Positions 22,884 through 35,755 of a DNA stretch of 64,000 bases are shown piece by piece. The DNA is from Conchocele bisecta (lineage: Eukaryota > Mollusca > Bivalvia > Lucinida > Thyasiridae): NCBI GenBank assembly GCA_029237695.1, contig CM055279.1, forward strand, positions 56,741,530-56,805,529, in the 5' to 3' direction. Position 1 is the stretch's first letter. Every line of letters starts with the position of its first letter. Below the pieces are notes generated by a model, which saw only the letters and a list, made by a program, of their open reading frames with translations, ran no database searches and had not been told where the DNA came from. The position numbers were made by a program, and so were the translations under genes.

Positions 22884-24819
22884 ACAAGAGGCCAAAATGG
22901 GCCTGTATCGCTCACCTAAAAGCCTCCATAGTGGTCATCTTGATTTCACAAAGACTCTTCACTTACAACTTCAAATGTTCCACAGAATTTGTTGGTACCT
23001 TCTGATCTAACATATATTGCGAATGTGCATGTGATTTACTGCTATACCTTCGATTTGATATATAAAATGACTATATTCGGTCAAAAATAAAATTTGACCC
23101 CTATTTGACCATCGGGCCATGACCATTTTTGACCCAGAGGCCACCATATGAACAAATCTGAATCAGTGTTAACTATCCATCATTCATACAAAGTTTCGTC
23201 GAAATCGGCCTGGCAGTTTGTGAGAAGAAGATTTTTTTGACAATTTGACCTACTTTTCAACGGCGGACATCTTGGATTTGGTGATGACCTCCATTTTAAC
23301 AAAAATGGACAGGCTTCACCCACAGACCATTACAGTTAAGTTTGGCCAATATCGGCCAAGCAGTTCACAAGAAGAATACGTTTGAAATCTTTAGTAAAAT
23401 AACAACTTTTTTACCTTTCGGTGGCCATCTTGGATGACAAAATCATCTGATTTAGACAAAAAATGCTCCAGAGTGATAGACTAGTCGATACCTTCGATTT
23501 GATATATTATATAACCATATTCGGGCAAAAATATAATTTGACCCCTAGTTGACCCCTCGGGCGACGCCCATTTTTGACCCAGGGGCCACCATATGAACAA
23601 ATCTGAAACAGCGTTAACTATCAATCATTCACACTAAGTTTCGTCGAAATCGGCCTGGAGGTTTGTGAGAAGAAGATTTTTTGACAATTTGACCTACTTT
23701 TCAACGGCGGACATCTTGGATTTGGTGATGACCTCCATTTTAACGAAAATGGACAGGCTTCACCCACAGACCATTACAGTTAAGTTTTGCCAATATCGGC
23801 CAAGCAGTTCACAAGAAGAATACGTTTGAAATCTTTAGTAAAAGAACAACTTTTTTACCTTTCGGTGGCCATCTTGGATGACAAAATTATCTGATTTAGA
23901 CAAAAAATGGTCCAGAGTGATCGACTAGTCGATACCTTCGATTTGATATATTATATGACCATATTCGGGCAAAAATATAATTTGACCCCTAGTTGACCCC
24001 TCGGGCCACACCCATTTTTTACCCAGGGGCCACCATATGAACAAATCTGAAACAGCGCTAACTATCGATCATTGATACCTAGTATCGTCGAAATCGGCCT
24101 GGCGGTTCGTGAGAAGAAGATTTTTTAAGAATTTGACCTACTTCTCAACGGCGGCCATCTTGGATTTGGTGATGACCTCCATTTTAACAAAAATGAACAG
24201 GCTTCAACCACAGACCATTACAGTTAAGTTTGGCCAATATCGGCCAAGCAGTTTACAAGAAGAAGACGTTTGAAATCTTTAGTAAAAGAATGACCATTTG
24301 AACTATCGGTGGCCATCTTGGATGACGTAATCATATGATTTAGACAAAAAATGTTCCAGAGTGATTGTCTCGTCGATACCTTCGATTTGATATATAACAT
24401 GACTATATTCGGTTAAAAATAAAATTTGACCCCTATTTGACCCCTCGGGCGACGCCCATTTTTGACCCACGGGCCACCATATGAACAAATCTGAAACAGC
24501 GCTAACTATCGATCATTCATACCAAGTATCGTCGGAATCGGCCTGGCGGTTCGTGAGAAGAAGATTTTTTAAGAATTTGACCTACTTTTCCATGGCGGCC
24601 ATCTTGGATTGTCGATGACCTCCATTTTAACAAATCTGAAATGGCATCACCCATATATCATCCCTGTGAAGTTTGACCAATATCGGCTCAGCAGTTCGGG
24701 AGAAGAAGATGATTGAAAATGTTCACGGACGGACGACGGACGACGGACGACGGACGACGGACGACGGACACTTTGCCATAACAATAGCTCACATGAGCTT
24801 TGCTTAGGTGAGCTAAAAA
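22884..24819 (+). mobile_element. Helitron-like element, AGGGCC family, complete copy 3
   Basis: ACAAGAG at 22884-22890 leads to the imperfect palindrome AGGCCAAAATGGGCCT and CGCTCACCT (22909-22917). About four internal units of 430-450 bp each carry GGTGGCCATCTTGGATG or GGCGGACATCTTGGAT. The end is (GACG)n, the hairpin and AGGTGAGC (24806-24813), then AAAAAC. The copy ends ten bases before the assembly gap. Confidence 0.65.
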
Positions 24820-24828
24820 CAAACAGGA

Positions 24829-25328
24829 NNNNNNNNNNNNNNNNNNNNNNNNNNNNNNNNNNNNNNNNNNNNNNNNNNNNNNNNNNNNNNNNNNNNNNNN
24901 NNNNNNNNNNNNNNNNNNNNNNNNNNNNNNNNNNNNNNNNNNNNNNNNNNNNNNNNNNNNNNNNNNNNNNNNNNNNNNNNNNNNNNNNNNNNNNNNNNNN
25001 NNNNNNNNNNNNNNNNNNNNNNNNNNNNNNNNNNNNNNNNNNNNNNNNNNNNNNNNNNNNNNNNNNNNNNNNNNNNNNNNNNNNNNNNNNNNNNNNNNNN
25101 NNNNNNNNNNNNNNNNNNNNNNNNNNNNNNNNNNNNNNNNNNNNNNNNNNNNNNNNNNNNNNNNNNNNNNNNNNNNNNNNNNNNNNNNNNNNNNNNNNNN
25201 NNNNNNNNNNNNNNNNNNNNNNNNNNNNNNNNNNNNNNNNNNNNNNNNNNNNNNNNNNNNNNNNNNNNNNNNNNNNNNNNNNNNNNNNNNNNNNNNNNNN
25301 NNNNNNNNNNNNNNNNNNNNNNNNNNNN
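24829..25328. other. Assembly gap, 500 N
   Basis: Exactly 500 N, a conventional placeholder, so the true distance is unknown. Frames that appear to cross it are meaningless. Confidence 0.99.
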
Positions 25329-25995
25329 TTGTAACTTGAAAAACTTTTTCACCTTCATACCTACGCGCCTGATATTTGGTATGTAGCTTCGTTATCATGT
25401 GCAGATGCGCAAAGTGAATTCGGATTTTTCATCCGACCCTCCATCATGGATTATCTCCCCCTTTCGGACTCAGAATTTCCCACTTTTTTCCTTGTAACTC
25501 AAAAATTTTTCACCTTCATACCTACGCGCCTGATATTTGGTATGTAGCTTCGTTATCATGTGCAGATGCGCAAAGTGAATTGGATTTTGATCCGAACCCT
25601 CCATCATGGATTATCTCCCCCTTTCGGACTCAGAATTTCCCTATTTTTCATTGTAAGTCGAAAAACTTTCTCACCTTAATACCTACATTTCTGATATTTG
25701 ATATGTAGCTTCGTTATGATGCACAAAGTGAATTCGGATTTTTGATCCGACCTTCCATCATGGATTATCTCCCTCTTTCGGACTTAGAATTTCACTATTT
25801 TTCCTCGTAGGTCGAAAAACTTTTTCACCTTAATACCTACGCGTCTGATATTTGGTTCGTACATGTAGCTTCGTTTTGATGTGCTGATGCGCAAAGTGAA
25901 TTCGGATTTTTTATCCGACCCTCCATAATGGATTACCTCCCCCTTTCGGACTTAGCATTTGGGGAAAGTGGGTATATTGTGATGGCGCGCCATCG
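25329..25995 (+). repeat. 160-bp tandem array
   Basis: Four units containing TTTTTCACCTTCATACCTAC, GATATTTGGTATGTAGCTTC and CTCCCCCTTTCGGACT. The word GGATTATCT (GGATTACCT in the last unit) starts at 25448, 25609, 25762 and 25930. The array runs into the gap on its left. It closes with the 14-bp palindrome GATGGCGCGCCATC at about 25981-25994. Confidence 0.7.
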
Positions 25996-26027
25996 ACTTT
26001 TTCTAGTTTCATTATGAGGGAGGGGGG

Positions 26028-26530
26028 TTTATTCTTGTCTACAAAGAGACATTCACATCCACTATGCATATGGTAGATGGTTGCGGTGGGGGGGGGGAAT
26101 TTCCTAGGAAAATCTCCCCCCCCCCCCCTCCCTCAATACATGCCAAATGCTATCTGTTCTACACCAACATACATTATTTCATCAGAAATACTCCCCCAAT
26201 CGTGAGTTATTCTTGTCTACAAAGAGACATCCACATCCGCTATGCATATGGTAGTTGGTTGGGGGGGGGGGGAAGGGGGGGGAATATTTCCTAGGAAAAT
26301 CTCCCCCACCCCCTAATCTCAATACATGCCAAATGCTATCTGTTCTACACCAACATACATTATTTCATCAGAAATACTCCCCCAATCGTGGGTTATTCTT
26401 GTCTACAAAGAGACATTCACATCCGCTATGCATATGGTACATGTAGATGGCTGGGGGGGAGGGGGAATATTTCCTAGGAAAATCTCCCCCCCCCCCGCGG
26501 GGGGGGAAGATTTCCAGGCGGGAGAATTTC
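26028..26530 (+). repeat. 180-bp tandem array with G-run/C-run palindromes
   Basis: Three units; ACAAAGAGAC starts at 26041, 26219 and 26405. Each unit has a run of eight or more G, then TTTCCTAGGAAA, then a run of C. G and C runs could pair around the TTTCCTAGGAAA centre. Short plus-strand frames here are repeat by-products. Confidence 0.7.
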
Positions 26531-26880
26531 CTGTGACACCGGCCTGTAAATAACTGGACTATAGCTTAATGGTCAATCAAGTACATTCCCGCACTAGTAT
26601 ATAAGGGCTCGCAGCATGTGCATTCGTTCTTTTCTCTGGATCAACTGGCCGAAGAACAACTGATTCAATAAGTATCTGTATCAAATGTCTTCATCTGGAA
26701 ATGAATTTGTTTATATTGGCCGTGTATATTTATGTGAATTATGCGATAAGTTGTTATACAATGTATGTCTACTCTTGGAATACTATCTATTAATTGTCAA
26801 TACATGTGTGTGTTTTTATATGACGAGAAAATTGTAAGAGTTTAAGTCAATAAATTCTATTCTATTCCATTCTATTCTTT
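26531..26880 (+). repeat. Possible retroelement fragment (LTR-like or LINE 3' end)
   Basis: TATATAAGGG at about 26599 looks like a core promoter, and the stretch ends in an ATTCT microsatellite (26855-26880) after AATAAATTC. The first feature suggests a solo LTR, the second a LINE or SINE tail. No reverse transcriptase and no clear target duplication were seen. Confidence 0.25.
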
Positions 26881-27435
26881 AAACACAAAAAAGGTCAAGG
26901 TTATGTTAATGGAAGCATGAGTATGTTCCAAAGGCTCACATTTATCAAGTGTCCAAATATTGAAGTAATGTCACGTAATATTAGTTAATGTATACGATGA
27001 TGAAGAAACTGGTACAAATATTTTGACGTAAATAATGGCTAAGTGTTTCCGCAACAATGGGAAGGTAACATAGGTCAAGATCACGTTAATGGTGGCATGG
27101 GTATGTTCCAAATGCTTACGTGTATCGAGTGTCCAAATATTGAAGCAATCCATCAAGTAATATTAAAGTTATATGATGATGAAGAAACTTGTACAAACAT
27201 TTTGACAAATAAATGGCCAAGTGTTTCCGCAACAATGTCATGGTCATGATAATGGTGGCATGTGTATGTTCCAAATGCTCACATATATCACATAAATATT
27301 GAAGCAATCCACTAATATTAAAGTTATATCATGATAAAGAAACTAGTACAAACTTTTTGACATTTGTTCATGTGGACGACGATGCTGACGAAAACCACTA
27401 TAGTCACGACTTCTGCTAAAGCAGGCGCAACAAAA
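26881..27435 (+). repeat. 180-bp tandem array with terminal hairpin
   Basis: Three units with AAAAAGGTCAAGGTTATGTT, GTGTCCAAATATTGAAG and AAGTGTTTCCGCAACAATG. It ends in GTGGACGACGATGCTGACG and a hairpin around CTTCTGCTAAAGCAGGCGC followed by AAAAAC. Same family as 16881-17351. Confidence 0.6.
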
Positions 27436-28198
27436 ACAACACATTTTGTGAGTAAAACATAGGCACATTCCGTACTAACTATATAACAATTACCTCATCA
27501 TAAAAAGGTGAACGCCAGTGAAGAGGTTTTTATTTTATTTTAAAACTACACGCAGTCAACAAAACAAATAGAGGGATAAAACTAAAACTATGTTAGAGTG
27601 AGAGTTGTCCTTGTTGCGTGTGACACACCTTTGGGTCGTCATCTATGAATGTGAAAATGCATGAAATATTCCAAAAGGTATTCAAGTTATGCTCTGGACA
27701 CAAATTCAGTGTACTAAACAACAAAGGGAGATAACTTGCAAATTAGTGAGGCAAGATTTGTCATTCTTGCATGAGACACACCTTTGGGTAGTGGTCTATG
27801 TATGTGTAAAGTTTAGTGAAAATACCGGTATTCCAAAAGGTATTCAATTTCCATTCCGGACACAAAATCAGTGCACAAAAAACAAAGGGAGATAACTCAA
27901 TGATTAGTGAGGCAAGAGTTATCATTCTTGCACGAGACACATCCTTGGGTAGGGGTCTATGCATGTGTGATGTTTCATGAACATATTCCAAAGAGTATGC
28001 GAATTATACTCCGGACAAGAAGTGTCTGCGGCGGTTGCGGATGATGTTCGGTGTCAAATCCATAGTAATCCCCGTCTTTTGTCCGGGGGGGATACAATTA
28101 ACCGCTAATTTTAACTTTTATGATGGACGCACATATGCATAAACAATCTGACTCCAGTGTACTCCACTCAACCACCACAACTTGTTGCATGAGGTATA
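27436..28198 (+). repeat. 161-bp tandem array
   Basis: Units contain AACAAAGGGAGATAACT (27722 and 27883), GAGACACACCTTTGGGTAG and TATTCCAAAAGGTATTC. After the array come CCGTCTTTTGTCCGGGGGGG and sequence without recognised features. Confidence 0.55.
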
Positions 28199-31100
28199 AC
28201 AAGAGCTGTAGGAGAACAGCATAGCTCAACTACGAGGGTTGTCGATGTACACATAGCTTGACAAAGAAGGTGGCTGAGGCCTGCATAAAAACCTTCACCA
28301 AGGTTGACTAAAAACATTAACCAAGGGATTATTGATGTACGTCACTAGGAGATAAAGTTATGCAAGTATGGTTGCTGTAGGCCCAGGAGTATTCCATATA
28401 CAAGCTTGACTAAAAACCGTAACCAAGGGAAGATAATTAAGTAATCAAAGGATAAAAGTAGGTCAAGGTCAAATATAGGTCAGGGATTATTGATGTACAT
28501 CATTAGGAGATGAAGTTGTCCAAGTATGGTTGATGTAGGCCCAGAAGTATTCCATATACAAGCTTGACTATAAACATTAACCAAGTAATTGAAGGTTAAA
28601 TGTAGGTGAAGGTAAAATAAAGGTCAGGGGTTATTGATGTACATCCCTATGAGGAAAAGTTATCCAAGTATGGTGTCTGTATGCACAATAGTATTCCATC
28701 TACAAGCTTGACTAAAAACCTTAACCAAGGTTGAGTAACTAGATGGCCGCGGCCTGCATGTCGCGCCTTGTGGCGAGGCATGGACACTAAAAAAAAAGAT
28801 ATAGTATAACAAAAAACTTTAACCAAAAAACTTAAGCAAAAAATTTAACCGGACACACATACGTACGTACATACGTACGTACGACAAAGTGCCGACTATA
28901 TCGCGCTTTCCGCAAACGGGCGCGAAAAAAACTTTAACCAAAAACTTCAAAGTAATTTGACCTTGACATTGGGCACAGGGGCCGCACGGGAGGGGGGTAG
29001 AATGAAAATATAGATGATGATAAACACCCATGTGAAGTTTTCAAGGTAATGGGCAAAGCAGTTGCAGAGATATAGTATAACAAAAAACTTTAACCAAAAA
29101 CATAACCAAATACTTTAACCAAAAAACTTAACCAAAAAACTTAACCAAAAACTTTTAACCAAAAAACTTAACCAAAAACTTCAAAGTAATTTGACCTTGA
29201 CATTGGGCACAGGGGCCGCACGGGAGGGGGGTAGAATGAAAATATAGATGATGATAAACACCCATGTGAAGTTTTCAAGGTAATGGGCAAAGCAGTTGCA
29301 GAGATATAGTATAACGAAAAACTTTAACCAAAAAACTTAAGCAAAAACTTTAACCAAAAAACTTAACCAAATAATTAAAAGTAATTTCACCTTGACATTG
29401 GGCACAGGGGCCGCACGGGAGGGGGTAGAATGAAAATATAAATGATGATAAACACCCATGTGAAGTTTTCAAGGTAATGGGCAAAGCAGTTGCAGAGATA
29501 TAGTATAACGAAAAACTTTAACCAAAAAACTTAACCAAAAACTTTAACCAAAAAAGTTAACCAAAAACTTCAAAGTAATTTGACCTTGACCTTGGGCACA
29601 GGGGCCGCATGGGAGGGGGGTAGAATGAAAATATAGATGATGATAAACACCCATGTGAAGTTTCAAGGTAATGGGCAAAGCAGTTGCAGAGATATAGTAT
29701 AACGAAAAACTTTTAACCAAAAAACTTAACCAAAAACTTTAACCAAAAAACTTAACCAAAAAACTTAACCAAAAACTTTAACCAAAGAACTTAACCAAAA
29801 ACTTCAAAGTAATTTGACCTTGACATTGGGCACAGGGGCCGCACGGGAGGGGGTAGAATGAAAATATAGATGATGATAAACACCCATATGAAGTTTCAAG
29901 GTAATGGGCAAAGAAGTTGCAGAGATATCGTATAACGAAAAACTTTAACCAAAAAACTTAACCAAAAACTTTAACCAAAAAACTTAACTAAAAAACTTAA
30001 CCAAAAACTTTAACCAAAGAACTTAACCAAAAACTTCAAAGTAATTTGACCTTGACATTGGGCACAGGGGCCGCAACGGGGATGGGGGTTAGAATGAAAA
30101 TATAGATGATGATAAACACCCATATGAAGTTTCAAGGTAATGGGCAAAGCAGTTGCAGAGATATCGTATAACGAAAAAACTATTAACCAAAAACTTAACC
30201 AAAAAAAACTTAACCAAAAACTTTTAACCTTTTAAAAAAACCAAATAACTTTAACCAAAAAACCTTCCAAACCCCGTACCCCCACCCCCCATTTGACATT
30301 TGACTTGGGCACAGGGGCCGAACGGGCACGGGTGGGGGTAGAATGAAAATATAGACGATGAATGATAAACACCCATGTGAAGTTTCAAGGTAATGGGCAA
30401 AGCAGTTGCAGAGATATAGTATAACAAAAAACTTTAAGCAAAAACTTTAACCAAAAAACTTAACCAAAAACTTTAACCAAACAACTTAACCAAACAACTT
30501 AACCAAAAACTTTAACCGGACACACGTACGTACGTACGTACGTACGAACATACGTACGTACGTACGCCAAAGTGCCGATTATATCGCGCTTTCCGCAAGC
30601 AGGCGCGACAAAAAACTTAATCAAGGGGAATTAACTAAGTAATTCAAGGTTAATATAGGTCAGCGGTTGTTGATGTACATCACTAGGAGATGAAGTTGTG
30701 CAAGTATGTATGGTTGGTGTAGGGCCAGGAGTATTCCATATGCAAGCTTGACTAAAAACCTTACCCAAGGGGAAATAAGTAAGTAATTCAAGGTTAAAAG
30801 TAGGTCAAGGTAAAATATAGGTCAGGGATTATTGATGTACATCACTAGGAGATGAAGTTGTCCAAATATGGTTGGTGTAGGGCCATGAGTATTGCATCTA
30901 CAAGCTTGACTAAAAACCTTAACCAAAGAGAATTAAGTAAGTAATTCAAGAGGAAATGTAGGTCAAGGTCAAATATAGATCAGGGGTTATTGATGTACAT
31001 CACTATGACAAAAGGTTGTCCAAGTATGGTGTCTGTATGCACAATAGTATTCCATGTACAAGCTTGAGTAAAAAGCTTAACCAAGGTCGAGTAAAAATCT

Positions 31101-32041
31101 TAACCAAGGGGAATTGGGGAATTAATAAGTAACTCAAGGCTAAAAATGTAGGTCAAGGTCAAATATAGGTCAGGGGTTGTTGATGTACATCACTAGGAGA
31201 TGAAGTTGTCCAAGTATGGTTGGTGTAGGGCCAGGAGTATTCCATCTACAAGCTTGACTAAAAACGTTAACCAAGTGGAATTAAGTAAGTAATTCAAGAG
31301 GAAATGTAGGCCAAGGTCAAATATAGATCAGGGGTTGTTGATGTACATCACTAGGAGATGAAGTTGTCTAAGTATGGTGGGTGTAGGGCCAGTAGTATTC
31401 CATATAGAAGGTTGACTAAAAACCTTAACCAAAATGAATTAAGTAAGTAATTGAAGAGGAAATGTAGGTGAAGGTCAAATATAGATCAGGGGTTATTGAT
31501 GTACATACCTATGAGAAAAGGTTGTTGAAGTATGGTGTCTGAATGCACAATAGTATTCAATGTACAAGCTTGAAAATAAACCTTAACCAAGGTTGACTAA
31601 AAACCTTAACCAAGGGGAATTAAGTAAGTAATTCAAGAGGAAATATAGGTCAAGGTCAAATATGGATGAGGGGTTATTGATGTGCATCACTAGGAGATGA
31701 AGTTGTCCAAGTATGGTGGGTGTAGGGCCAGTAGTATTGCATATACAAGCTCGACTAAAAACCTTAACCAAGGTTGACTAAAAACCTTAACCAAGGGGAA
31801 TTAACCAAGTAATTCAAGAGGAAATGTAGGTCAAGGTCAAATATAGATGAGGGGTTATTGATGTACATCACTAGGAGATGAAGTTGTCCAAGTATGGTGG
31901 GTGTAGGGCCAGTAGTATTCCATATACAAGCTTGACTAAAAACCTTAACCAAGGCGTGACGGTGACGCCGACGCCGACGCCGACGCCGATGCCGGGGTGA
32001 CAACATAAGCTCTACTTATTCTTCGAATAGTCGAGCTAAAA
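28199..32041 (+). mobile_element. Helitron-like element, GCTGT family, with nested copy
   Basis: ACAAGAG at 28199-28205 overlaps GCTGTAGGAGAACAGC; AGCTCAAC follows at 28223-28230. The core is a tandem array of 158-190 bp units (GGTCAAGGTCAAATATAG, TGATGTACATCACTAGGAGA, AAGCTTGACTAAAAACCTTA), with the second word recurring from 30671 to 31859. The end is (GACGCC)n, then an AGCTCTACTTATTC...GAATAGTCGAGCT hairpin and AAAAA. GTCGAGCT (32030-32037) matches the complement of AGCTCAAC at 7 of 8 positions. The array is interrupted by the element at 28740-30615. No coding content. Confidence 0.55.
28740..30615 (+). mobile_element. Helitron-like element, GGCCGCGGCC family, nested
   Basis: Starts TAGATGGCCGCGGCCTGCAT, then TCGCGCC at 28761-28767. 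A complete minimal version ends at about 28930 with CGCGCTTTCCGCAAACGGGC and a run of A. A longer version continues through six to seven units of 194-247 bp, each with GGGCACAGGGGCCGCA and AACTTAACCAAAAAC runs, to (ACGT)n and CGCGCTTTCCGCAAGCAGGC near 30590. GGCGCGA at 30602-30608 is the complement of TCGCGCC. Flanks rejoin the outer array at CTAA/AAACC, uninterrupted near 31600. Confidence 0.6.
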
Positions 32042-32299
32042 AGGTCACAATTCTATGCCACAATACTCTTCAAACCCAGTTGACCGACCTCCCAGTGTGT
32101 CCAGCGGATTATAGAGGCTTCACCATAATTCATGTACATGAATACTTCAAGAATTGGGTGGAAATTTCATGATCAGACATTATTATTAGAGGTAAATTAC
32201 AGTGTAGTGCATGAAAATTGAACACAATGGTGTTTTTGTTTGTGATTTTCAGGGACGTTGAACTATATGAAATATTCATATACCTTGTTTACCAGAATA
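32042..32299. other. Intergenic, nothing recognised
   Basis: Short unique sequence between the Helitron-like element and the 15-bp minisatellite. Confidence 0.5.
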
Positions 32300-35200
32300 T
32301 TTGATGTTTGTGACCAGCATGTTTGATGTTTGTGACCAGCATGTTTGTGACTGGGATATCAGTGACTGGGATGTTTGTGACTGGGATGTTTGTGACTGGA
32401 TTATTTGTGACTGGGATGTTTATGACTGGATTATTTGTGACTGGGATGTTTATGACTGGATGTTTGTGACTGGATTATTTGTGACTGGGATGTTTATGAC
32501 TGGATTATTTGTGACTGGGATGTTTATGTTTACTGGATTATTTGTGACTGGGTAGATGTTTATGACTGGATGTTTATGTGACTGGATTATTTGTGACTGG
32601 GATGTTTATGACTGGATTATTTGTGACTGGGATGTTTATGACTGGATGTTTGTGACTGGATTATTTGTGACTGGGATGTTTGTGACTGGGAGATGTTTGT
32701 GACTGGGGATGTTTGTGTGGGATTGATTGTTTATGACTGGGATGTTTATGTGACCGGGATGTTTGTGATTAGGATTGTTTGTGACTGGGATGTTTGTGAC
32801 TGGGATGTTTGTGACTGGATGTTTCTGACTGGGATCTTTGTGACTGGGATCTTTGTGACTGGGATGTTTATGACTCGATTATTTGTGACTGGGATGTTTG
32901 CGACTGGATTGTTTGTGACTCGGATGTTTGTGACTGGGATGTTTGTGGCTGGGATGTTTATGACTGGATTGTTTGTGACTGGGATGTTTGTGGCTGGGAT
33001 GTTTATGACTGGATTGTTTGTGACTGGGATATTTGTGACTGGAATGTTTGTGACTGGGATGTTTGAGACAGGGATTGTGACTGGGATGTTTGTGACTGGG
33101 ATGTTTGTGGCTGGGATGTTTATGACTGGATTGTTTGTGACTGGGATATTTGCGACTGGAATATTTGTAACTGGGTGTTTGTTTGACAGGGATGTTTTGT
33201 GACTGGGATGTTTGTGACTGGGATGTTTGTGGCTGGGATGTTTATGACTGGATTGTTTGTGACTGGGATATTTGCGACTGGAATATTTGTAACTGGGATG
33301 TTTGAGACAGGGATGTTTGTGACTGGGATATTTGTGACTGGATTGTTTGTGGCTGGGATGTTTATGACTGGATTGTTTGTGACTGGGATGTTTATGATTG
33401 GATTATTTGCGACTGGGATGTTTGTGACTGGATTATTTGTGACTGGGATGTTTGTGACTGGGATATTAGTGACTGGGATGTTTGCGACGGGGATGTTTGT
33501 GACTGGAATGTTTGTGACCGGGATGATTGTGACTGGGATATTAGTGACTGGGATATTTGTGACTGGATTGTTTGTGGCTGGGATGTTTGTGACTGGAATG
33601 TTTGTGAATGGGATGTTTGTGACTGGAATATGACCGGGATGTTTGTGGCTGGGGATGTTTGTGACTGGGATGTTTGTGACTGGAATGTTTGTGACCGGGA
33701 TGATTGTGACTGGGATATTAGTGACTGGGATATTTGTGACTGGATTGTTTGTGGCTGGGATGTTTGTGACCGGGGCGCTTGTGATGGGGATATTTGTGAC
33801 TGGGATGTTTGTGACGGGGGATGATTGTGACTGGAATGTTTGTGAATGGGATGTTTGTGACTGGGATATGACCGGGATGTTTGTGACTGGGGATGTTTGT
33901 GACTGGGATGTTTGTGATTGGAGATGCTTGTGACATGGATGTTTGTGACTGGGATGTGACTGGGATGTTTGTGACTGGGATGTTTGTGACTGGATTGTTT
34001 GTGACTGGTATGTTTGTGACAGTGATGTTTGTGACTGGGATGTTTGTGACCTGGAAGTTTGTGACTGGGATGTTTGTGACCGGGATGTTTGTGACTGTGA
34101 TGTTAGTGACCTGGACTTTTGTGACCATGATGTTTGTGACTGGGATGTTTGTGACTGGGATGTTTGTGACCTGGACGTTTGTGACTGGGATTTTTGTGAC
34201 CGGGATGTTTGTGACTGCGATGTTAGTGACCTGTACGTTTGTGACTGTGATGTTTGTGACTGGGATGTTTGTGACCGGGTTGTTTGTGACTGGGATGTTT
34301 GTGACTGGGATGTTTGTGACTGGGGTGTTTGTGACTGGGATGTTTGTGACCAGGTTGTTTGTGACTGGGATGTTTGTGATGGGGATGTTTGTGACTGGAT
34401 TGTTTGTGACTGAATTGTTTGTGACTGGATTGTTTGTGACTGGATTGTTTCTGACTGGATTGTTTCTGACTGCATTGTTTGTGACTGGGATGTTTGTGAC
34501 TGGATTGTTTGTGACTGGGATGTTTGTGACTGGGAAGTTTGTGACTGGGATGTTTGTGACTGGGATGTTTATGACTGAATTATTTGTGACTGGGATGTTT
34601 GTGACTGGGATGTTTGTGATGGGGATGTTTGTGACTGGATGTTTGTGACTGGGATGTTTGTGACTGGATGATGTTTGTGACTGGGATGTTTATGACTGAA
34701 TTATTTGTGACTGGGATGTTTGTGACTGGATTGTTTGTGACTGGGATGTTTGTGACCAGGATGTTTGTAACTGGGATGTGACTGGATGTGTCTGGATTGT
34801 TTGTGACTGGTTGTTTGTGACTGGGATGTTTGTGATGGGGATGTTTGTGACTGGGATGTTTGTGACTGGGATGTTTGTTTGTGACTGGGATGTTTGTGAC
34901 TGGGATGTTTATGACTGAATTATTTGTGACTGGGATGTTTGTGACTGGGATGTTTGTGATGGGGATGTTTGTGACTGGATGTTTGTGACTGGGATGTTTG
35001 TGACTGGATGATGTTTGTGACTGGGGTGTTTATGATGAATTATGTACTGGGATGTTTGTGACTGGATTGTTTGTGACTGGGATTGTTTGTGACGGTGTTT
35101 GTAACTGGGATGTGACTGGATGTGTCTGGATTGTTTGTGACTGGTTGTTTGTGACTGGGATGTTTGTGATGGGGATGTTTGTGACTGGATGTTTGTGACT

Positions 35201-35755
35201 GGATTGTTTGTGACCGGGGATGTTTGTGACCAGGATGTTTGTAACTGGGATGTGACTGGATGTGTCTGGATTGTTTGTGACTGGATGTTTGTGACTGGGC
35301 TGTTAGTGACCTGTGTGACTGGGATGTTTGTGATAGATGTTGTGACTGGGATGTTTGTGAGGTGGATGTGCCCGTGTTGTGACTGGATTGTGACTGAATG
35401 TTTGTGACGGATGTTTGTGACTGGGATGTTTGTGACTGGATGTTTGACCGGGATGTTTTGTGACAGGATGTTTGTAACTGGGATGTGACTGGATGTGTGA
35501 TTGTTTGTGATGGTGTTGTGATGGGCTGTTAGTGACCTGTGTGATGTGTTTGTGATAGTTGTGGTGACTGACTGGGTGTGACTGGAATGTTTGTGACGGG
35601 GAGTTTGTGACTGGTGTTTGTGACTGGGTGTTTGTGTGACTGGTATGTTTGTGACGGAGTTTGTGATGTGTGATGGGACTGGCCATGTTGGTATAAGATG
35701 TGGGACGGGGTATGGTGTGACCGGGATGTTTGTGACTGGCATGGTTATGAACGGC
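32300..35755 (+). repeat. 15-bp minisatellite, about 3.4 kb
   Basis: The unit is ATGTTTGTGACTGGG, repeated over two hundred times with substitutions and short indels, and higher-order duplications (for example 33100-33180 and 33220-33300). The length is a multiple of three and the unit has no stop in several frames. This leaves long open frames on both strands: a repeated MFVTG pentapeptide on + and a 451-residue S/Q/T-rich or TNIPV frame on - (33120-34475). They lack signal peptide, promoter context or non-repetitive sequence, so I do not call a gene. The units become more irregular towards the right end. Confidence 0.9.

Noticed and set aside
24688..25398. Minus-strand frames of 181 and 236 residues
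   Set aside because: They run across the 500-N gap.
25329..25960. Regularly spaced repeats resembling a CRISPR array
   Set aside because: Whole 160-bp units are repeated without unique spacers, and the genome is eukaryotic.
26531..26880. Solo LTR of a Steamer-like retrotransposon
   Set aside because: A TATA-like word and a possible TG start exist, but no CA end or target duplication could be fixed, and the ATTCT tail suggests a different element.
33120..34475. A 451-residue minus-strand frame and several long plus-strand frames
   Set aside because: They only read the 15-bp minisatellite, which has no stop codon in several frames; there is no non-repetitive protein part.
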